The position numbers and the translations under genes were made by a program. From the NCBI RefSeq assembly GCF_016801865.2, contig NC_068938.1, forward strand, positions 77,713,316 to 77,777,315: a stretch of DNA of 64,000 bases, read 5' to 3'. How positions within the stretch are numbered: the stretch's first letter is position 1; the number at the start of each line of letters is the position of its first letter. Shown one piece after another: positions 36,422 to 46,004 of this stretch. This DNA comes from Culex pipiens pallens (Eukaryota; Arthropoda; Insecta; Diptera; Culicidae). The notes beneath the pieces were generated by a model. The model searched no databases, had not been told where the DNA came from, and was given only the letters and a program-made list of their open reading frames with translations.

Positions 36422-38134
36422 ATGGATCCGGATGAGGACCAGGTGGAAAAAATGTCCGAGTCCGAAGACTGGGACACGGACAACGAGGGTGAAGTTGATC
36501 CTCTCCCAGGAGTGCCTTCTAACCAAACCGCGTTGGAACTCTACGGAAAGGACACCAAGGTCGTTGTGAAGGGCACTGGTGGGCGCAAGGCGAAGAAACG
36601 CAAGTCTCGACTGTCTCCGAAACCATACCCAAAACCTGATCCCACTTCCCCTCCAACACAAAAACCGGATCCAGCTCTTCCACTGAATCCAAGTCCTCTG
36701 GTCCCAACAAATCCAACTCCTATTCCAACGAACCCAACCCCTCCGATCCCGCCAAATACGAATCCAATTCCACCGGCTCCAACCCCTCCGATTCCGCCAA
36801 ATCCGAATCCTATTCCACCTCCAAATCCAAATCCACCAGGTGACAAGGAAAGACCAGTTCAAGCTCGCGCTCGCCAGTACGTGGGGGGCTCGCAGACGGA
36901 GTGGGTGGTCTTCTTCCGGCCCAAACAAAAACCCCTTAACTTCGTTCGGATCACAAAAGATCTGCATAACCATTATCCTGGGCTGGTACAATGTACTAAG
37001 CTGAACAAGAGCAAGCTCAGCGTGATCGTGAACTCCGCCGAGGAAGCTAACCAGATCGTGAAAGACATTCGGTTCTGTGTCGAGTACCGTGTTTGGATTC
37101 CGGCCCACAAAGTCGAAATCGACGGCGTGGTGACCGATGACAGTCTGTCGCTTGTCGACCTCTCAAGGGCGGTGGGACGCTTCAAGAACCCTAAACTTCC
37201 AGCTGTGGAGGTACTCGAGTGCCGGCAACTGGGCAACGTCACCACCGAGGGTGGCCAGAAGAAGTTCATTCCTTCTGCCTCGTTTCGGGTGACTTTTGCA
37301 GGGTCAGCTCTGCCGGACTACATTGAGCTGTACAAGCTTCGGCTTCCAGTTCGATTGTACGTTCCGCGTGTGATGAGCTGCGAAAACTGCCAGCAGTTGG
37401 GACACACCAAGACCTACTGCAGCAACAAGAGCAAGTGCTCAAAGTGCGCAGGCCCCCACAAGGACGTGGAATGCCAAAAGCAGGCTGAAAAATGCCTGCT
37501 TTGTGGCGGGGAACCGCACAAAACTCGGCAGTGCCCAAAGTACAAGGAGCGCGAGGACAAGATGAAGCGATCCTTGAAGGAACGCTCCAAGAAGTCCTTC
37601 GCGGAAATCCTTAGTCAGGCGAACCAATCCAATCGTTTCGCCCCCTTGGCAGATGATTCGGGGGACGAGGAAAACGAGGAGGAAGTCCTCTTCCGGAGAG
37701 ACGAGGAAAGTGACTCTTCCGGACCAAATCCGAAGCGCAACAAGGTTTCCAAGTCCACAAAAGCCGCTGGCGGCAAGGGTAAGGAAAGTGACTCGTTGAA
37801 CTTCGAGGAGGATTTTCCTTTCGGTCCGTCGGGTAAGCCCGCTCCGAAGCCCGCTCCGAAGCCGACACCGAAGCCGGCACCGATTCCTCTCAAGCCGCTG
37901 AAGCCCGTTCCCAAGCTGCCAAAGATCCCCCTAAAACCGGTTCCTCAACCGAATCCGATCACCGATGCCTTCAAAGGAGTCCTTCCTTTTTCCACAATCG
38001 TGGAATGGCTGTGCTCTTTTGTGAGTGAACCGACTCGTTTAATCATAAAGCGGTTTGAGCCTCTCGCTAGACACATCGGGAAACAGCTTGCTACCACGAT
38101 GCCCCTCTTGTCGTTCATTTCCTTTGATGGGTAA
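36422..38134 (+). CDS. LINE ORF1, Gag-like nucleic-acid-binding protein
   Basis: A 570-residue protein that would coat the LINE RNA and act as a chaperone during target-primed reverse transcription. The start ATG at 36422 has a good context (CAACCATGG). Order: acidic N-terminus (1-45); proline-rich region with repeated NP and PIP phrases (about 75-140); a folded region (about 145-318) in the position of the RRM-like folds of I/Jockey ORF1 proteins; three zinc knuckles starting at C320 (CX2CX4HX4C), C339 (CX2CX3HX4C) and C358 (CX2CX4HX4C); a basic/acidic segment; a KPAPKP repeat (about 471-512); and a C-terminal tail. The last 8 nt overlap ORF2. Folded-domain identity is inferred from family knowledge; the knuckles are seen directly. 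Confidence 0.95.
   Translation: MDPDEDQVEKMSESEDWDTDNEGEVDPLPGVPSNQTALELYGKDTKVVVKGTGGRKAKKRKSRLSPKPYPKPDPTSPPTQKPDPALPLNPSPLVPTNPTPIPTNPTPPIPPNTNPIPPAPTPPIPPNPNPIPPPNPNPPGDKERPVQARARQYVGGSQTEWVVFFRPKQKPLNFVRITKDLHNHYPGLVQCTKLNKSKLSVIVNSAEEANQIVKDIRFCVEYRVWIPAHKVEIDGVVTDDSLSLVDLSRAVGRFKNPKLPAVEVLECRQLGNVTTEGGQKKFIPSASFRVTFAGSALPDYIELYKLRLPVRLYVPRVMSCENCQQLGHTKTYCSNKSKCSKCAGPHKDVECQKQAEKCLLCGGEPHKTRQCPKYKEREDKMKRSLKERSKKSFAEILSQANQSNRFAPLADDSGDEENEEEVLFRRDEESDSSGPNPKRNKVSKSTKAAGGKGKESDSLNFEEDFPFGPSGKPAPKPAPKPTPKPAPIPLKPLKPVPKLPKIPLKPVPQPNPITDAFKGVLPFSTIVEWLCSFVSEPTRLIIKRFEPLARHIGKQLATTMPLLSFISFDG
38127..38134 (+). promoter_or_regulatory. ORF1 stop / ORF2 start overlap (ATGGGTAA)
   Basis: The ORF2 start ATG (38127-38129) and the ORF1 stop TAA (38132-38134) lie within one 8-nt string. 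This suggests coupled termination-reinitiation, as shown for the SART1 LINE, rather than frameshift fusion. The ORF2 frame is open upstream to 38055, but that part has no ATG. Confidence 0.75.
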
Positions 38135-41100
38135 TACACCAAAAACGAAAAATGGCATCTCCTTCCTACAATGGAATTGTAGAAGTTTAACCCCCAAGTT
38201 AAACGATTTTCAACAATTCGCATTCGAACGGGACTGTGATGTGTTTGCGCTGAGCGAAACGTTTCTTATCGGAGATGAGACGCCAGCTTTCCGGGGGTAC
38301 AACATCATCACAGAGAGCAGGGCAGGACCAAATAGAGGTGGAGGCGTACTGATTGGGGTCAGGAAATGCCACACTTTTAGAAAGGTCACGCTCCCGAAGC
38401 TAGGAGGAATCGAAGCAGTCGCAGTACAGGCCAGGATCAGAGGACTGGACATTTGCATTGTGTCCGTCTATGTTCCCCCACAGGTGTCGTTAACTCGACA
38501 AAAGTTGTGGGGTATGCTTGAGCTGTTGCAGGCACCGCGACTGGTTCTGGGTGACTTTAATCTTCACAGCACCGAGTGGGGAAGTCACAAGACAGACCCT
38601 CAAGCATATCTGATTCATGAACTGTGCGACGACTTCCAGATGACCCTCCTAAACAGGGACAAGCAAGTTACGCGGATTGCAACACCACCAACGCCAACTA
38701 CGTCCGGTACGAAGGCGAGTGCCATCGACTTGTCGCTCTGTTCCAACAGTTTGGCAGTTCTCTGTGACTGGAACGTGCTTCAAGATCCTCGTGGCAGTGA
38801 TCATTTGCCGATCGCTATTCTGGTTAGCCATGGCCCACAGCAATCGACAACGGTGGAGATGCCTTACGATCTGACGCGAAATATCGACTGGAAACAGTAC
38901 GCGGAGGCAGTCTCCATTGGAGTTGAGTTGCGAGCTGGGTTGGCACCGCTTGAAGAATATGCGTTTCTGGCTAATACGATCTATGACAGTGCGTTACAAG
39001 CTCAGACGAAACCCGTCCCTGGACCATACATCCGAACGCGCCCTCCACTTCCCTGGTGGGACAAGGAGTGTACGGATCTCTCGGCGGCCAGGTCTGTAGC
39101 TTATGTGGACTTCTGCAAGTGTGGATCCCCAGCGAACTTCCAAAGGTATAGAGCTCTCGATCGCAGGTACAGTAATACTCTGAAGCGGAAGAAGCGAATG
39201 TACTGGCGGGAGTTCGTTGAAGGACTACCAGCAGATACGTCCATGAGCACTCTGTGGCGCGTTGCGAGGGCCATGCGTAGAGGTTCCGTTCCGAACGAGA
39301 GTGTGGAAAAATCGGACAAGTGGATATTGGATTTCGCCAAGAAGGTGTGCCCGGACTCGGTGCCGACACAACCATCATTCGACGTTGTTGATGGGAGCGA
39401 TGCTAATCCTCCCTTCTCGATGGTAGAGCTCTCCATAGCACTATTGACGGGCAACAACACTGCTCCTGGTCCGGACAAGATCAAGTTCAGCTTGCTGAAG
39501 AATCTTCCGGACGTCGCCAAGCAGCGTCTGTTGAATCTGTTCAACACGTTCGTGGAGCAGAACGTAATTCCACACGAATGGCGACAGGTCCGGGTGGTTG
39601 CCATTCAAAAGCCCGGTAAGCCGGCGTCCGACCACAACTCGTATCGTCCAATCAGCTTGCTGTCGTGTCTACGCAAGTTGCTGGAGAAGATGATCCTCGA
39701 CCGCCTCGAACCATGGATGGAACGAGAGCACTTGCTGTCTGACACGCAGTATGGCTTCCGGAGAGGCAAGGGAACAAGCGACTGTCTAGCCTTGCTGGCC
39801 ACAGGGATCGACATAGCCCGTGGTAAGAAACAGCAAATGGCTTCTGTCTTTCTAGACATCAAGGGTGCATTCGATTCAGTCTCCATCGATGTGTTGGGAG
39901 TAAAGCTGCGGCGGAGCGGTCTCAATCCGACGATGTGCAACTTCCTCATCAACCTGTTGTCAGAAAAACACATGCACTTTGTGCAAGGTGATCTGGCAAT
40001 CACCCGGATAAGTTACATGGGTTTGGCACAAGGCTCACGCCTTAGCCCATCCATGTATAACTTCTACGTCAGCGACATCGATGATTGCTTGACCGGAGAC
40101 TGCACCCTTATACAGTACGCAGATGACGCAGTGGTTTCAATCGCTGCCAAGAAGGAAGTCGATCTGCTAGAACCCTTGCAAGATACCCTGAACAACTTGG
40201 CCCATTGGGCAGTTGAAAAGGGTATTGAATTCTCTCCGGCGAAGACGGAACTGGTCGTTTTTACGGGGAAGCATGAACCGCCGCAGCTCAATCTTTCTCT
40301 CTCGGGAAAGACTATCGAGCAGTCGGACCACTTCATGTACATGGGTACCATCTTCGATCAAAAGGGAACATGGGGGAAGCACATTAACTACCTGAAGCAA
40401 AAGTGCCTGCAAAGAACTAATTTTCTGCGCAGTGTCTCTGGCAACCGGTGGGGTGCTCATCCTTCTGACCTGCTTCGACTGTACAAGACAACGATACTCT
40501 CGGTGCTGGAATATGGCAGTTTCTGCTTCCAGTCAGCTGCGAAATCACGCTTGTTGGTTCTCCAGCGGATACAGTACCGAAGTCTTCGCATTGTCTTGGG
40601 ATGCATGCACTCAACTCACAACATGACCCTCGAGGTCTTGGCGGGAGTATTGCCTCTGCGAACTCGTTACTACGAACTGTCTTACCGGTTCCTGATCCGG
40701 TGTGATTACAGGAATAAACTGGTAATTGACAACTTTGAAACGTTGCTGAACCTTCACGTTGAGTCTCGGCGCATGCTTCTATACTATGACTTTATGTCAT
40801 CGTGGGAGTGGAGCCCGAGCATAACGGTACAGCGCACGCCTCCGTTAACCAACAGCACCCTGATTGGCTTCGACACGTCCATGAAAGCCGATACTCGCGG
40901 TATCCCAAACCATCTTCTGCGGGGAGTTGTACCGTCGATCTTCGCATCAAAGTACAACCATGTTCCTCCAAACAACAGATTCTTCACCGATGGCTCCAAG
41001 CTCGACGGCTGTACGGGCTTCGGTGTTTATCATGAATCTTATCAGCTGTTCTTTAAGCTGAAGGACCCGAGTTCGGTTTACGTCGCAGAGTTAGCCGCGG

Positions 41101-41828
41101 TTTACTGCGCACTGCGAATCATCGAGACCATGCCACCTGACCACTACTTCATCTTCACCGATAGCTTTAGCTCTGTTGAGGCTATCCGGTCTCTGAAGCC
41201 GACCAGGGAGTCTGCGTTTTTCCTCACGGAAATACGCAAGACTTTAAACAACCTGGCGGCTCAGTCCTTCAGCATCACGGTGGTGTGGGTCCGCGCTCAT
41301 TGCTCGATTCCGGGTAATGAGAAAGCGGACTTGCTCGCCAAGAAGGGTGCTGAGAGTGGAGACATTTTTGAAAGGCCAATTAGCCTACAAGAATGCTACG
41401 GTTTGCCGAGGCAGCGTGCGCTCCTGGATTGGCAAAAACAATGGGACGACGACGCCAAGGGACGTTGGATGTATTCCATACGACCTAAGGTGCAAAGAAA
41501 AGCCTGGTTCAAGGGAATGGACTTGACGCGTGGATTCATCAGAACGATGTCCCGCCTTATGTCGAACCATTACTCGTCCAAGGCTCATCTTTACCGTATC
41601 AACATGAGTGATACAAACTTATGCGACTGTGGGCAGGGTTATCAGGACATCGACCATCTCGTATGGGCGTGTCCAGATCACCAGGCTCACAGAATTAAGT
41701 TGAAAGATACCCTCAGGGCCCGAGGAAGACCACCAGAAATCCCGATGCGAGACGCGTTATCTCAACTAGACCTTGATGTTCTCTATCCGATCTATCAGTT
41801 CCTCGTAGATTCCAAAATATCCATTTAG
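38127..41828 (+). CDS. LINE ORF2: endonuclease, reverse transcriptase, RNase H
   Basis: A 1,233-residue polyprotein that nicks the target, primes on it and copies the LINE RNA. Residues 10-230 form an APE-type endonuclease with N17, E44, D143, N145, D201 and SDH at 224-226, the full catalytic set. The reverse transcriptase spans about 430-730: PGPDKI, the NSYRPISLLS block, FLDIKGAFDS (D577), and YADD at 664-667. RNase H spans about 950-1075 with D955 (TDGS), E988, D1012 and D1068. A zinc motif CX1CX8HX4C (C1166, C1168, H1177, C1182) closes the protein. No stops or frameshifts. ATG at 38127 is chosen because the upstream open frame has no ATG and the endonuclease starts within ten residues of it. 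Confidence 0.97.
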   Translation: MGNTPKTKNGISFLQWNCRSLTPKLNDFQQFAFERDCDVFALSETFLIGDETPAFRGYNIITESRAGPNRGGGVLIGVRKCHTFRKVTLPKLGGIEAVAVQARIRGLDICIVSVYVPPQVSLTRQKLWGMLELLQAPRLVLGDFNLHSTEWGSHKTDPQAYLIHELCDDFQMTLLNRDKQVTRIATPPTPTTSGTKASAIDLSLCSNSLAVLCDWNVLQDPRGSDHLPIAILVSHGPQQSTTVEMPYDLTRNIDWKQYAEAVSIGVELRAGLAPLEEYAFLANTIYDSALQAQTKPVPGPYIRTRPPLPWWDKECTDLSAARSVAYVDFCKCGSPANFQRYRALDRRYSNTLKRKKRMYWREFVEGLPADTSMSTLWRVARAMRRGSVPNESVEKSDKWILDFAKKVCPDSVPTQPSFDVVDGSDANPPFSMVELSIALLTGNNTAPGPDKIKFSLLKNLPDVAKQRLLNLFNTFVEQNVIPHEWRQVRVVAIQKPGKPASDHNSYRPISLLSCLRKLLEKMILDRLEPWMEREHLLSDTQYGFRRGKGTSDCLALLATGIDIARGKKQQMASVFLDIKGAFDSVSIDVLGVKLRRSGLNPTMCNFLINLLSEKHMHFVQGDLAITRISYMGLAQGSRLSPSMYNFYVSDIDDCLTGDCTLIQYADDAVVSIAAKKEVDLLEPLQDTLNNLAHWAVEKGIEFSPAKTELVVFTGKHEPPQLNLSLSGKTIEQSDHFMYMGTIFDQKGTWGKHINYLKQKCLQRTNFLRSVSGNRWGAHPSDLLRLYKTTILSVLEYGSFCFQSAAKSRLLVLQRIQYRSLRIVLGCMHSTHNMTLEVLAGVLPLRTRYYELSYRFLIRCDYRNKLVIDNFETLLNLHVESRRMLLYYDFMSSWEWSPSITVQRTPPLTNSTLIGFDTSMKADTRGIPNHLLRGVVPSIFASKYNHVPPNNRFFTDGSKLDGCTGFGVYHESYQLFFKLKDPSSVYVAELAAVYCALRIIETMPPDHYFIFTDSFSSVEAIRSLKPTRESAFFLTEIRKTLNNLAAQSFSITVVWVRAHCSIPGNEKADLLAKKGAESGDIFERPISLQECYGLPRQRALLDWQKQWDDDAKGRWMYSIRPKVQRKAWFKGMDLTRGFIRTMSRLMSNHYSSKAHLYRINMSDTNLCDCGQGYQDIDHLVWACPDHQAHRIKLKDTLRARGRPPEIPMRDALSQLDLDVLYPIYQFLVDSKISI

Positions 41829-41875
41829 TTTTCTTCCAGTTAGTTTTCCTTCAGTTAGTTCTCTTCAGTTAGTAT
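41826..41875 (+). repeat. Short tandem repeat at the start of the LINE trailer
   Basis: Three copies of TTCAGTTAGTT or close variants, preceded by a partial unit containing the ORF2 stop codon. Tandem repeats in the 3' UTR are common in LINEs. Confidence 0.8.
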
Positions 41876-42194
41876 AACTCGCCTTCACACAAAGCCGTCG
41901 TTTCTGGATTGCACCGGAAGCAACGCAAGAACGCCCCAGCAGCTGGACACCGAGTTGCGGCTGAGGACAAAACGCAAAGGCCAGAAGAGCCAACCAAGAC
42001 CCCTACACAATCCCCCTTCCCATCCCACGCCTTGTCTTTAACATCAACCCTTCCCTACTAACCCCGAGTAGGCCGCGGGTAATCGGCTCCCCTCCCACTT
42101 ACATTTACACACAAGATCCTCTGTAATTATTAAGTCAAATGTAATTACAAAAGCCGACTCGGTCCTAACCAGGTCCCAGTACCGAAAAGGACCT

Positions 42195-42226
42195 AATAAA
42201 AATAATTTTATGAAAAAAAAAAAAAA
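42195..42226 (+). terminator. LINE polyadenylation signal and A tail
   Basis: AATAAA at 42195-42200, then a 13-18 nt A-run reaching the target duplication. This marks the 3' end of the reverse-transcribed RNA. Confidence 0.85.
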
Positions 42227-42239
42227 ATTAACGACCCCC
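42227..42239 (+). repeat. LINE target-site duplication, right
   Basis: ATTAACGACCCCC, identical to 35787-35799. Confidence 0.95.
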
Positions 42240-42607
42240 GGGTCTTTTGTGGTCTCTATTGCAAGTTTCTGCTCGAACCTAGGAGTCCGAAGGCTTGAAT
42301 GGGGAGGGCACCCAAACCTCTTTCTACTCCAAGGAACCTTCCACCCCAGTGTTTTAACTGACGACCTTTGGATTGCGATTCCAACCGCCGCCAGCGATTT
42401 CACCGGAGTAGGCTTGGTTTGGTGTGTTGTTTGTACTTATGGCATGGAGACGACTCCTACACCTGAAATGACTTAACGGCCTAACAACCAAGGCCGGGAC
42501 CGACATTTTACTTCCTCATCCGATGGAAGTTGGAGCAGATGGGAATCGAACCCAGAATCGTCCGCTTACGAAGCGGACAGCGTAACCATTCGGCCACGCA
42601 CTGCTCC
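42227..42607 (-). mobile_element. Antisense dimeric tRNA-derived SINE, main body
   Basis: Read on the minus strand it starts with a complete tRNA-like unit (42532-42607: acceptor GGAGCAG paired with CTGCTCC, anticodon loop TTCGTAA giving CGT, a Thr-type anticodon; B box GGGTTCGATTCCC), then a spacer, a second tRNA-like unit (about 42337-42413) and the tail. The tail is cut at 42227 by the LINE and resumes at 35799. It is full-length apart from that. A tRNA finder may call the first unit a tRNA gene, but the SINE context argues against it. No target duplication of the SINE itself was found. Confidence 0.92.
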
Positions 42608-43885
42608 ATAGAGCCTTGGATATTAAAAAAATACATACTGGCAACCTGGAAACACTGCCAAAGAATGATTCTTGGAATGATCTTCAAGCGTACGAAGATG
42701 AAATCAAAATAATCTACGCAACGCTTGGGTCAGAAATTGATACTAGACCCAAAATAGAATCATTTGTATAATTTTTGAAGATCAAATCGCTTTTAACTTT
42801 TGGAAAAATTTGGAGGGAAATAGCTCTAGATGCTGACATAATCAAGGAAAATAGTATAAATATTTCCTCAATTGTATGCTTATTTTTTTTCATTCTGTGG
42901 CTTTTGAAATCAACCAAATACTTCTTTCCCTTTCTCAATCTACATCAATATCCTAGTAGTACTACAGTAACTACAAATACGGATACACCAGCGATGAACC
43001 TTCAGTCGAGAACAGAACACTGATGAAGTCTGCAAGTAGTAGACGAAATACGTATCTGTCAAGATATTAAAAATATATAGCGGAATTAAAAGGAACAACT
43101 CGTCTCTTTGTATTCACAGTAATGCATTCTGCTAAAACGCTCAACCAAACCACAATCAATATCCTAATTGTCAGAATCTGATCGCACCACCAACAATCTC
43201 TCCATTTCCCAAGCGATTCGTACATCATCAATACGTCGCAGTTTGATTAGATTCCATTCATCTTCTAAACTTCTCCCTTCCCCTTTCCCTCGATCGCAAT
43301 CGTACCTTCTGTCCAACCCGCATCAAGCGTCTTTGTAACCATTGACCGGCCGCCACAAACATGATGGATTATGTAAATGTTTGATTGATCAAGATCCACA
43401 GCCGCCGCCGCCAAGCATGTAGACGAGCTTCTTAATGTGGTTTATTTGTAGCCGTTTTTCGAGGCACAAAGGCTTCTCATGCCGACTCGGATTTGGTGGG
43501 AACTTTTCCGATTTTCGAGATCTTTTCGGGGGAGAAGAACGAGAATCCGCTGATTGAACGGCTTCGACATCCGGTCTGTTAGGAGATCGACATGCTAATC
43601 GAGGGAAAGTGGATTCCCCCGATTTTGATCAACCCCAGCTCATTGATATTCCGATGGTCCTGCCTGGCCGGCCCGATATGAGTCATTTGTTTTGAAGACT
43701 GAGGATCGAGCTGAAAAGGTAACGACTTATTTGGAAACTTGTCCCCTTGGTTGGGGTTCGTAAAAATTTGTATGAAATAAAACGCAAAGTGAAATTCACG
43801 CGGGCGCGCGCTTCTGCGCAATTTAAGATGTTTTGATTTCAGGGAGTTTGATGACTTCGAGTTTCACTTCTTCAAGTTCACATTC
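42608..43885. other. Low-copy sequence, no recognisable gene
   Basis: The first 500 bp contain GACGAAATACGTATCTGTC followed by AAAATATATAGCGGAA (about 43041-43085), which reads like the 3' end of an old retroelement, though I cannot name it. 43.2-43.85 kb is GC-richer and unique-looking. Confidence 0.4.
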
Positions 43886-43900
43886 AAGTTATAGCCTCAA

Positions 43901-44315
43901 TCAAATCAAATCAAATTATTCGCTCTACAGCATTGCCTTGGCGTTCTCGATTACGAGATTCCTACTCGAAACTAAGTGTCCGAAGGCTTGATTGTTGAGG
44001 CAATTGCAAACCTCTTTTTACACCTTAGCTTCCATCCACCCCGGGATTCGAACTGACGACCTTTGGATTATTAGTCCAACTGCCTACCAGCGACTCCACC
44101 GAGGCAGGACCCAGGGAGACGACTCCTACACCTGGAGTGAGCTAACGACCTAACCTGTTTAGGTTAGTCCGGGGCCAACATTTACTTCCCGTCCGACGGA
44201 AGGCGTGATCAGACAAATCTCGTCTCGAAAAATGCCACCGGGACCGCCTGGGAACGAACCCAGGCCGACTGGGTGAGAGGCAATCACGCTTACCCCTACA
44301 CCACGGTCCCGGCTT
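43901..44315 (-). mobile_element. Dimeric SINE with a Glu-like first tRNA unit
   Basis: On the minus strand the first tRNA-like unit (about 44236-44313) has a GGGACCG/CGGTCCC acceptor and the loop CTCTCAC (CTC, Glu-type), with B box GGGTTCGTTCCC. The second unit (about 44030-44105) has loop CTAATAA and GGTCGTCAGTTCGAATCCC. The tail ends in TTTGATTTGATTTGA. It is flanked by a perfect 15-bp duplication, AAGTTATAGCCTCAA, at 43886-43900 and 44316-44330. The second unit and tail are homologous to those of the other SINEs here, the first unit is not. Confidence 0.93.
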
Positions 44316-44330
44316 AAGTTATAGCCTCAA

Positions 44331-45558
44331 ACGACTTCAATTTTTCAATCGAACCTGTTTACGATTACGCTGGAACCGATAATTCACAGCCAAACGACGA
44401 TTGTTGTTGCAAACTGATTGATCAACGTTTATCACAGAAGATTAAACCTGTATTTCTCCCCTTCCTCTAGCTATTGTGTGTAGGAGGAAGAAGCCACATC
44501 GGGTATGCTAATCAAAAGCCGGGCTAAGAAAAAAAGAGCTCATCTCTCGAAGATGATTGTCACGTTTTTCGGTCATTAGTCCGACAGAGCAGTTTGTCAT
44601 TCTACAGAGTAATGTGTGACATATTTCGTGTTTGATTTCATAATTATCACGGAGCTGGACATGTGCCGTTGAGTCGGTGTCCGCAAGTCTTAATTCTGTA
44701 AAGGTGAATTATTATACTTTATATAACTTTGCATCTTTTTTATCTCTCGTTTCAGGTAAGTCTAATTGGCGTGTGCGCGCGATAACTTTATGGCCAGAAT
44801 GAGGAATGTAAGTGATTTCAATTAATTTACGGGAGAAGCAGTTAAACTTTAGCTGTCAAGGATTACAGAAGCTGTCTTGATAATGTCAGTTCACTCTTAC
44901 GCGTGTTAAAGTGATATAACGAAATGTTCATAACTTCGCAAAGATCAGGATTTTTGTACCTATTGACCGTTTCAAAGGATGTATCGTAATGCACCCTATC
45001 ATTATCTGTACTTTGTCGAGTAATGCATGTTATTATCGGTAATCTCGCCACCATCGAATCAACCCTTCCAACATGTCAACTCTAATGATCCTTCTAACTA
45101 CTTTTGGCATCCTCACATCCGCTGCCAGCGATCATGTTTTTTAAAGAACCATTAATTCCCCACACGAAAAAAAATCGACGTCACAAAAAAAACCGCTAAT
45201 TCACTCAACCCCAAAGTGCTTGGCCAAGCCACTTTGCAGAGTTACCGACGGCAAGCACCTGCCACTTAATTTGACTGCGATCGTTCTGATCTACCACCTC
45301 GATGGTGGTGGTGTTGGTTCCGAGAGTTCTAATAACAGCATCCGAGGTCGAGTGTGATCACGTATACCGTACGGACATCGCGGAGAAGGACCTTCAACCT
45401 TGCTTCCGTTGAGAATTTACTGTTTTTTTTGAGTAGTTGCACGGAAAGAAGATTCCTCGTGAATGTTACAAGAAAATTGTTAAATGATCATAAAAAATAT
45501 GTTGGGTTTTCAAGCAACATTTAAAAAGATAAAATTTCTGGAAAAAAATTCGCAGAGC
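44331..45558. other. Low-copy sequence, no recognisable gene
   Basis: Mixed composition. A TTTCAGGTAAGT phrase near 44752 combines acceptor- and donor-like sequence, but no coding exon goes with it. Confidence 0.4.
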
Positions 45559-46004
45559 AAAAATACTAAAATACTAAAATACTAAAATACTAAAATACTA
45601 AAATACTAAAATACTAAAATACTAAAATACTAAAATACTAAAATACTAAAATACTAAATTACTAAAATACTAAAATACTAAAATACTAAAATACTAAAAT
45701 ACTAAAATACTAAAATACTAAAATACTAAAATACTAAAATACTAAAATACTAAAATACTAAAATACTAAAATACTAAAATACTAAAATACTAAAATACTA
45801 AAATACTAAAATACTAAAATACTAAAATACTAAAATACTAAAATACTAAAATACTAAAATACTAAAATACTAAAATACTAAAATACTAAAATACTAAAAT
45901 ACTAAAATACTAAAATACTAAAATACTAAAATACTAAAATACTAAAATACTAAAATACTAAAATACTGAAATACTAAAATACTAAAATACTAAAATACTA
46001 AAAT
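45559..46004 (+). repeat. TACTAAAA satellite, about 55 units of 8 bp
   Basis: Near-perfect 8-bp repeats over 446 bp. Only two substitutions were noticed (an A to T near 45659 and an A to G at 45968). The purity implies recent expansion. Confidence 0.97.

Larger units (their letters stand above)
35800..42226 (+). mobile_element. Full-length I-superclade non-LTR retrotransposon
   Basis: A 6,427-bp LINE with a 622-bp leader, ORF1 (36422-38134), ORF2 (38127-41828), a 398-bp trailer with AATAAA (42195-42200) and an A-run (42213-42226). ORF2 combines apurinic endonuclease, reverse transcriptase and RNase H, the domain set of the I, Loner and Outcast type lineages rather than Jockey, which lacks RNase H. 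Both frames are uninterrupted, catalytic residues are present, and the 13-bp target duplication is perfect, so the insertion is recent and may be competent. It lies inside an antisense SINE. Confidence 0.96.

Noticed and set aside
36392..37108. Antisense frame of 238 codons opposite ORF1
   Set aside because: It is the shadow of the proline-rich ORF1 segment and reads as Trp/Arg-rich low complexity.
42532..42607. tRNA-Thr (CGT) gene
   Set aside because: The cloverleaf is good, but it is the 5' head of a SINE, followed by the second tRNA-like unit and tail seen in other copies.
44236..44313. tRNA-Glu (CTC) gene
   Set aside because: It is the head of a SINE with a perfect 15-bp target duplication, and one anticodon-stem pair is mismatched.
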